A DNA stretch of 64,000 bases from Melaminivora suipulveris (GTDB lineage Bacteria; Pseudomonadota; Gammaproteobacteria; Burkholderiales; Burkholderiaceae_C). The stretch covers positions 1,864,501 through 1,928,500 of the forward strand of contig NZ_CP027667.1 in NCBI RefSeq assembly GCF_003008575.1. Reading direction: 5' to 3'. The notes under the pieces are model-generated. The model worked only from the letters and a program-made list of their open reading frames with translations. It did no database searches and was not told where the DNA came from. Below are positions 57,356 to 64,000 of this stretch, piece after piece (within the stretch, counting starts at the first letter, position 1; each line of letters opens with the position of its first letter). The position numbers were made by a program, and so were the translations under genes.

Positions 57356-58818
57356 AGGCCCTGATCGCCCGCCTGAACCACGAGACCAACACCTTCTCGC
57401 CCGTGCCCACGCCGCTGGAAGCATTCGCACCCACCTACGGCGAGCAGGCCTGGCAAGCCAACAAGGGCATGCGCACTGCCATGGCGGCGTTCATCGACCT
57501 GGCCGAACAATGGGGCGCGAGCCTGGTCACGCCGGTCTCGGCCATGGCCAACCCCAGCGGCCCGGTCGATGCCGGTGCCTACGCGCAGCTGACGCAGCGC
57601 ATCGTCGACGCGGCGCCCGGCTGCGACGCCATCCTGTTGGATCTGCACGGCGCCATGGTGGCCGAGGGCAGCGACGACGGCGAGGGCGACCTGCTGGCGC
57701 GCCTACGCGCCGCCGCGCCGGGCGTGCCGCTGGCCGTCGCGCTGGACCTGCACGGCAACATCACCGAGAAAATGGTACGCAACGCCGACGTGATGGTGGG
57801 CTTCAAGACCTATCCGCACGTCGACATGTACGAAACCGGCGAGCACGCGGGCCGGCTGCTGGGGCAGATGCTGCGCGGCGAGGCGCGCTTCCAAGTCTGC
57901 TGGCGCCAGCTGCCCCTGATGAGCCATACGCTGCGCAGTACCACGCTGGAAGGCGCGATGCGGGATGCGGTGGACGCTGCGCGCGCGCTGGAGGCCGGCG
58001 GCCTGCCTGCGGCGACGGTGTTCGCCGGCTTCTCGCTGGCCGACATCGCCGCTCCCTGCGTGAGCGTGGTCGCCACCTGCCGCGCCGAGGCGCTCGAATC
58101 GGCCCAGGCCGCGGTGGACGCGCTGGCGCAGCAGATCTGGCAGCGGCGCAGCGGCTACGTCTACCGCAGCGAGCCACTGGCCGACTCGCTGCGCCGCGCG
58201 GCCGGGCTGGCACGCGGCGCGACGCGGCCGGTGCTGCTGCTGGACCACGGCGACAACTGCATGTCCGGCGGTACCTGCGACACCATGGACGTGCTGCAGG
58301 CGGCGCTGGCGCAAGGGCTCTCCGGCATCGCCGTGGGGCCGGTGTGCGACCCGCAGGCGGTGGCGCAGCTCATCGCGGCCGGCGAAGGCGCGCAGGTCGA
58401 GATCGCGCTGGGCAACAAGGTGGCGCTGCAGCGCATCGGTCTGCACAAGCAGCCCCTGGTGCTGCGCGGCACGGTAGGCGCGGTAAGCGATGGCAGCTAC
58501 ACCGTCACCGGCCCGATCTACACCGGCCAGCGCTGCCACATGGGCCGCAGCGTGCGCCTGGACACGGACGCCGCGCAGATCGTGGTGACCGAGCAGACGC
58601 ACGAGCCCTGGGATCTGGGCGTGTTTCACTGCGTCGGGCTGGACCCGACGCAGGCGCGCTTCGTGCTGCTGAAGTCGCGCATGTACTGCCGGCCGGTGTT
58701 CGTGCCGCTGTCGGCGGGCCTGGTGGAGTGCGACAGCCCCGGCGTGACCACCTCGGACTACGGCCGCTTCCCGTTCGAGCACGTGCGCCGGCCGGTCTAT
58801 CCGCTGGATGCGCTTTGA
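57352..58818 (+). CDS. M81-family metallopeptidase (MlrC-like)
   Basis: A 488-aa protein. The N-terminal DUF1485 part has IARLNHETNTFSPVPTPLEAF, LLDLHGAMVAEG and VALDLHGNITEKMV; the C-terminal MlrC part has LLLDHGDNCMSGGTCD. These contain the probable zinc ligands. It was first known from microcystin breakdown (MlrC), but most relatives occur beside ABC transporters and amidohydrolases and have unknown substrates. It starts at GTG 57352 in a 4-bp overlap with the amidohydrolase. Confidence 0.9.
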   Translation: MKALIARLNHETNTFSPVPTPLEAFAPTYGEQAWQANKGMRTAMAAFIDLAEQWGASLVTPVSAMANPSGPVDAGAYAQLTQRIVDAAPGCDAILLDLHGAMVAEGSDDGEGDLLARLRAAAPGVPLAVALDLHGNITEKMVRNADVMVGFKTYPHVDMYETGEHAGRLLGQMLRGEARFQVCWRQLPLMSHTLRSTTLEGAMRDAVDAARALEAGGLPAATVFAGFSLADIAAPCVSVVATCRAEALESAQAAVDALAQQIWQRRSGYVYRSEPLADSLRRAAGLARGATRPVLLLDHGDNCMSGGTCDTMDVLQAALAQGLSGIAVGPVCDPQAVAQLIAAGEGAQVEIALGNKVALQRIGLHKQPLVLRGTVGAVSDGSYTVTGPIYTGQRCHMGRSVRLDTDAAQIVVTEQTHEPWDLGVFHCVGLDPTQARFVLLKSRMYCRPVFVPLSAGLVECDSPGVTTSDYGRFPFEHVRRPVYPLDAL

Positions 58819-58865
58819 CGTGGCTTGCGCAATTGTGTCTGTCGTGATCACAACTCCTTCACCAC

Positions 58866-58892
58866 GTAGGACTGGACCTAGGCCAGTCCTAC
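58866..58892. promoter_or_regulatory. Perfect 10-bp inverted repeat upstream of maeB
   Basis: GTAGGACTGG-ACCTAGG-CCAGTCCTAC. It is not followed by a T-run, so an operator or 5'-UTR structure seems more likely than a terminator. It lies about 90 bp before the malic enzyme start. Confidence 0.5.
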
Positions 58893-58980
58893 AATCATTT
58901 TCCCCCACGCATCGCTGACGGGGCGCAAGGGCTCCATGCCGCCGCGTCGGCATGCTTTCTCTGCAGCCTGGAGATCCCCG

Positions 58981-61290
<2,310 letters not shown>

Positions 61291-61322
61291 TCCCGCACCA
61301 CAAAAGGGCCTGCGGACAACAG

Positions 61323-61349
61323 GCATCTGCCCATAATTTGGGCAGATGC
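61323..61349. promoter_or_regulatory. Perfect 11-bp inverted repeat between maeB and the RNase gene
   Basis: GCATCTGCCCA-TAATT-TGGGCAGATGC. No T-run follows. It may be an operator for the RNase-barstar unit or a maeB 3' stem. Confidence 0.5.
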
Positions 61350-61388
61350 TTGCGTTTGCGCGCCCTTTTTGTCACACTTGCGCGTCGA

Positions 61389-61411
61389 AATTTCGGGTAA
61401 ACCCGAGATTT
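61389..61411 (+). terminator. Short hairpin with T-run upstream of the RNase gene
   Basis: AAAT-T-TCGGGT-AA-ACCCGA-G-ATTTTT: a compact stem extended by A/T pairs and followed by T residues, 17 bp before the RNase ATG. It could end maeB transcription or attenuate the RNase gene. Confidence 0.45.
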
Positions 61412-61427
61412 TTGAAAGGTATCGTGG

Positions 61428-61847
61428 ATGTTCAAGGCTGGCTCCCTTGCCGCATGCAAGGCTTTCGCGGCGTGCGTTGTGGCTGCCGCGGCCTTGCTGG
61501 CGCCGGCCGCTTGCGTGTCGGCGCGCACCTGGTCGGACAGCCCGCCGCCCTCTGCCAGCTCCCCCATCGCCCTTGCCGATCTGCCCGCCCAGGGACGCGC
61601 CACCTATGCGCTGATCCTCTCCGGCGGGCCTTTTCCTTATGACAAGGACGGGGCGGTGTTTGGCAACCGCGAGCGGCTGCTGCCCCTGCAGCGGCGCGGC
61701 TATTGGCGCGAGTACACGGTGCGCACCCCCGGCGTGCGCCACCGCGGCGCGCGGCGCATCGTCTGCGGCGGCGCCGCGCCCCAGCTGCCCGAGGTCTGCT
61801 ATTACAGCGGCGACCACTACGCCAGCTTTCGGGTCATAGCGCCATGA
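61428..61847 (+). CDS. Secreted barnase-like ribonuclease (N1/T1 family)
   Basis: A 139-aa protein with an N-terminal signal (about 30 residues, ending in the AACVSA region). The RNase core is LILSGGPFPYDKDGAVFGNRERLLP, YWREYTVRTPGVRHRGARRIVCGG and YYSGDHYASFRVI; the Glu in REYTV, Arg in GARRIV and His in GDHYASF correspond to the barnase catalytic triad. Mature size is about 105 aa. The barstar gene overlaps its stop (ATGA), so toxin and inhibitor are made together. Confidence 0.92.
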   Translation: MFKAGSLAACKAFAACVVAAAALLAPAACVSARTWSDSPPPSASSPIALADLPAQGRATYALILSGGPFPYDKDGAVFGNRERLLPLQRRGYWREYTVRTPGVRHRGARRIVCGGAAPQLPEVCYYSGDHYASFRVIAP

Positions 61848-62407
61848 CGGACGCTGTGCGCTACCCGGCAGTCGAGGGCCGGCCGCTGTGGCCGCCCGAA
61901 TCTTTCTCCTCCACGCGCGTCGGTCCTGCGCGCGCTGGCGGACATCCGTTTCTTGAACCTTTGAATGAAAGAGCTACGCAGATGCAAACGCCACCTCGCA
62001 AGGACCAGGACAGCCTGCTGCGTGGCGTGCGCCCCAACATCGTGCAGTCGATCCGCGCCTTCAGCGCGCACGAGCTGCAGGAGAGCGCACGCAACCTGGG
62101 CCACCACTTCCTGTACGCCAATCTGGCGCACGCCCAGACCCGCCAGGACATCCTGGAACTGATCGCGCTGCAGTTCACCTTCCCGGCGCACTTCGGCAAG
62201 AACTTCGACGCGCTGTACGACTGCCTGACCGACCCGCTGCACAAGTGCGGCCCGCAGCCGGGCTTCGTGGTGGTGCTGGAGCAGATTCCGGTCACGCCGA
62301 AGTTCGACAAGGAAGTGCGCGAGCAGCTGCTGGACGTGTTCCGCGAGGCGGCCGATTACTGGGCCGACCGCAAGATCGCCTTCCGGTGCTTCTATTCTTT
62401 TCTGTAG
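61844..62407 (+). CDS. Barstar-family ribonuclease inhibitor with N-terminal extension
   Basis: A 187-aa protein from the ATG at 61844; the barstar domain lies in the C-terminal 120 residues (HHFLYANLAHAQTRQDILELIALQFTFPAHFGKNFDALYDCLTD). Classic barstar is about 90 aa, so 45 or more extra N-terminal residues are present; a start at 61982 (MQTPPRKD) gives 141 aa and is equally possible. It binds the cytosolic RNase to protect the cell. Confidence 0.88.
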   Translation: MTDAVRYPAVEGRPLWPPESFSSTRVGPARAGGHPFLEPLNERATQMQTPPRKDQDSLLRGVRPNIVQSIRAFSAHELQESARNLGHHFLYANLAHAQTRQDILELIALQFTFPAHFGKNFDALYDCLTDPLHKCGPQPGFVVVLEQIPVTPKFDKEVREQLLDVFREAADYWADRKIAFRCFYSFL

Positions 62408-62475
62408 CCCGTTCCGCAACCACCGGCCAGGTGGAACGGGCCAGCGAGGCGCCCCAAGGCGCCGCGCCCCAGGCC

Positions 62476-62601
62476 ATGAGCATCGAGATCGTCCCGGCGG
62501 GCGAGGAAAAAATGCCCACCGACGTGCTGGTGGACGTCTCGCCACTGGCGCTGCGCATGAGCAGCCCCTTCAACACCGGCTACTGGCTGTCTGCGGCATA
62601 A
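62476..62601 (+). CDS. Candidate 41-aa ORF after barstar
   Basis: ATG at 62476 to TAA at 62601: MSIEIVPAGEEKMPTDVLV then DVSPLALRMSSPFNTGYWLSAA. The composition is protein-like, but there is no clear ribosome binding site and no known family. It may be a tiny gene or chance. Confidence 0.25.
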   Translation: MSIEIVPAGEEKMPTDVLVDVSPLALRMSSPFNTGYWLSAA

Positions 62602-62613
62602 CACTCGGTACAT

Positions 62614-62714
62614 CCCCCTGAGGCGCTTCGCGCCTTCCCCCTTCCCTGGCGCTTCGCTTGGAAGGGGGACGACGCCAGCGGCCTGGCGAAGCCAGATCCG
62701 CGGCGCCCGCTGGC
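62614..62714. repeat. Structured intergenic repeat, copy B (CCCCCTGAG...CTGGC element)
   Basis: About 101 bp: CCCCCTGAGGCGC-TTC-GCGCCT, then CCCCCTT...AAGGGGG, GACGACGCCAGCG and an ending CCGCTGGC. The first stem differs from copy A (4638-4744) by paired substitutions, indicating a selected structure. Lies between the barstar region and rsmA. Confidence 0.75.
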
Positions 62715-62755
62715 CTGGCGCGCGCTGGAGCTGGTGCTTGGGTCAAAACAGGCGT

Positions 62756-62812
62756 CAGCCGGCGTCCAGCAAGCGCAAACAGCTCTTATTTTTATAGTAA
62801 TACCTGGGCCAG
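62756..62812 (-). repeat. Dispersed intergenic repeat, copy 9
   Basis: On the minus strand: ACTATAAAAATAAGAGCTG, then TTTGCGCTTGCTGGACGCCGGCTGACGCC. It follows the rsmA stop. Confidence 0.65.
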
Positions 62813-63592
62813 GGCCACGTATTCGGCCACGGGCACTTCCTCTGCGCGGCGTTGCAGGTCGAAGCCGCCGGACGCTTCGCGGGCGCTCAGCCAGGCGCCC
62901 AGGGTGTGGCGCAGCAGCTTGCGGCGCTGGCTGAAGGCGACTTGCACCAGTTCCGACAGCAGCTGCACGTCCACTTCCGGCGGCTGGGCCAGCGGGACCA
63001 TGCGCACCACGGCGCTGTCCACGCGCGGCGGCGGCTCGAAGGCCTCGGGCGGCACGAACAGCACGTCTTCCATCGCATAGCGCCACTGCAGCATGACCGA
63101 CAGCCGGCCGTAGGCGGCGCTGGCCGGCGGCGCCACCATCCGGTCGATGACCTCCTTTTGCAGCATGAAGTGCTGGTCCTCGACGACGTGCACGTACTGC
63201 AGCAGGTGGAACAGGATGGGCGTGGAGATGTTGTAGGGCAGATTGCCCACGACTCTGATTTTTGTAGCGCCAAGCCTTTGCGCCACGCCGGCAAAGTCCA
63301 CTTTCAATACATCGGATTCGATCACGTCGAGCTGGCCGTGGCCGCGCAAGCGCGCGGCCAGGTCGCGGTCCAGCTCGATCACCGCCAGGCGGCCCAGGCG
63401 TTCGACCAGCGGCTGCGTCAGCGCCGCCAGGCCGGGGCCGATCTCCACCATGGGCTGGCCGGCGCGCGGCGCGATGGCGCGCACGATGGCGTCGATGATG
63501 GCCGGATCCGACAGGAAGTGTTGGCCGAAACGCTTGCGCGCCACGTGCGGCGCGCGACCGCCTGCGCCTGGCTTACCGTGGCCCTGGCTCAC
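62792..63592 (-). CDS. rsmA: 16S rRNA (adenine1518/1519-N6)-dimethyltransferase RsmA (KsgA)
   Basis: A 266-aa Rossmann methyltransferase. [19 protein letters not shown] is the family start, [14 protein letters not shown] binds S-adenosylmethionine, and [15 protein letters not shown] is the catalytic NLPY motif. It dimethylates two adenines in helix 45 of 16S rRNA during ribosome assembly. It starts at GTG 63592, overlapping the surA stop by 3 bp, the usual surA-rsmA order. Confidence 0.96.
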   Translation of the reverse strand: MSQGHGKPGAGGRAPHVARKRFGQHFLSDPAIIDAIVRAIAPRAGQPMVEIGPGLAALTQPLVERLGRLAVIELDRDLAARLRGHGQLDVIESDVLKVDFAGVAQRLGATKIRVVGNLPYNISTPILFHLLQYVHVVEDQHFMLQKEVIDRMVAPPASAAYGRLSVMLQWRYAMEDVLFVPPEAFEPPPRVDSAVVRMVPLAQPPEVDVQLLSELVQVAFSQRRKLLRHTLGAWLSAREASGGFDLQRRAEEVPVAEYVALAQVLL

Positions 63593-64000
63593 AGCTGCGG
63601 CGGCTCGCGGTACTCGACGTAGGCGCGCGCGCGCGCGTCGCGCAGCCAGTCGGCAAAGGCCTCGTCGAGCTTTTTCTCGCGCACCGTCTCGCGCACCATG
63701 TCGCGCTGCTGGCGCTGGCTCAGCTTGACCTCGCGGCGCTCCAGCAGCTGGATCAGGTGCACGCCGAAGCGCGACACCACGGGATGGCCGATCTCGCCCG
63801 GTGCCAGGCTGTTCAAGGCCTGCTCGAACTCGGGCACGAAGCGGCCGGGCAGCGCCCAGCCCAGGTCGCCGCCGTCCTTGGCGCTGCCGTCCTGCGAATG
63901 CTCGCGCGCCAGCTGCGCGAAGTCGGCCTGGCCGCCCACGACGCGGCTGCGCAGCTCCTCCAGGCGTTCGGCCGCCTGGCGCTCGGTGGTGCCCGGCTGG
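63589..64000 (-). CDS. surA: Peptidyl-prolyl isomerase / outer-membrane chaperone SurA (5' end cut by window edge)
   Basis: The last 136 codons or so are visible. [41 protein letters not shown] and [20 protein letters not shown] form the second parvulin domain; the C-terminal helix is [26 protein letters not shown]. The periplasmic chaperone delivers outer-membrane proteins. The gene continues beyond base 64000; the frame passes through the apparent start at 63939, which is a GTG valine codon. Confidence 0.93.
   Translation of the reverse strand, partial: QPGTTERQAAERLEELRSRVVGGQADFAQLAREHSQDGSAKDGGDLGWALPGRFVPEFEQALNSLAPGEIGHPVVSRFGVHLIQLLERREVKLSQRQQRDMVRETVREKKLDEAFADWLRDARARAYVEYREPPQL

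Overview
The window reads as chromosome of a high-GC betaproteobacterium, most likely family Comamonadaceae (Acidovorax/Alicycliphilus/Melaminivora-like). Support comes from overall gene content (rdgC, fused spmAB, MaeB, surA-rsmA), the high GC, and two families of intergenic repeats that I associate with Comamonadaceae. No tRNA or rRNA gene was seen.

Layout. 0-8.3 kb: a divergent TetR regulator and a branched-chain-type ABC transporter operon (livG-livH-livM-livK-livF) running into an acyl-CoA synthetase and a crotonase, probably uptake and CoA activation of a carboxylic acid. 8.3-13.5 kb: a DUF1016 fragment, a DUF3297 protein, fused SpmAB, RdgC, a Spy-like periplasmic protein and PagL. Two intergenic elements, at about 9.1-9.35 and 13.2-13.42 kb, each carry DnaA boxes at identical spacing followed by a GC-rich spacer and CTA-type triplets, the layout of a replication-origin unwinding module. 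13.5-22.6 kb: an SLC13-type permease, a very large PAS/GAF/GGDEF/EAL protein, a crotonase, DAHP synthase and an NlpC/P60 lipoprotein. 22.6-25 kb: a Roadblock/Roadblock/GTPase/unknown operon (MglA/MglB-like). 25-31.6 kb: small stress and housekeeping genes (PPOX-fold, DinG-type helicase, OsmC, acylphosphatase, PaiB-like, YkgJ). Among them is a small ACT-like protein behind an apparent Thr-rich leader-peptide attenuator.

31.6-41.7 kb: a complete type I-C CRISPR-Cas locus: cas3-cas5-cas8c-cas7-(dinD-like)-cas4-cas1-cas2, then an array of ten identical 37-bp repeats plus one degenerate terminal repeat (ten spacers). Two things stand out. A Bro-N/DinD-like gene sits between the effector and adaptation modules. 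Upstream of cas3, on the opposite strand, lies a lone degenerate repeat followed by a pseudo-spacer. The first 16 nt of that pseudo-spacer match a site in the same promoter region except at positions 6 and 12, and the site has a 5'-TTC PAM. This is the layout expected of a Cas-autoregulating RNA (CreR/CreA-like) and is my strongest candidate for an undescribed system here.

41.9-46.2 kb: a DUF350/DUF4178/SPFH membrane-stress operon, a DUF2061 gene with a Fur-box-like site, a flagellar-rod-like small protein and a Phd/RelE toxin-antitoxin pair. 46.2-58.8 kb: a catabolic block: LysR regulator, omega-aminotransferase, CoA-acylating semialdehyde dehydrogenase, FadR-type regulator, a second five-gene branched-chain-type ABC transporter, an M20-family amidohydrolase and an M81 (MlrC-like) metallopeptidase. 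Together they suggest uptake and breakdown of ureido or beta-amino compounds. 58.9-64 kb: MaeB malic enzyme, a barnase-like RNase with its barstar, then rsmA and the 3' end of surA, cut by the window edge.
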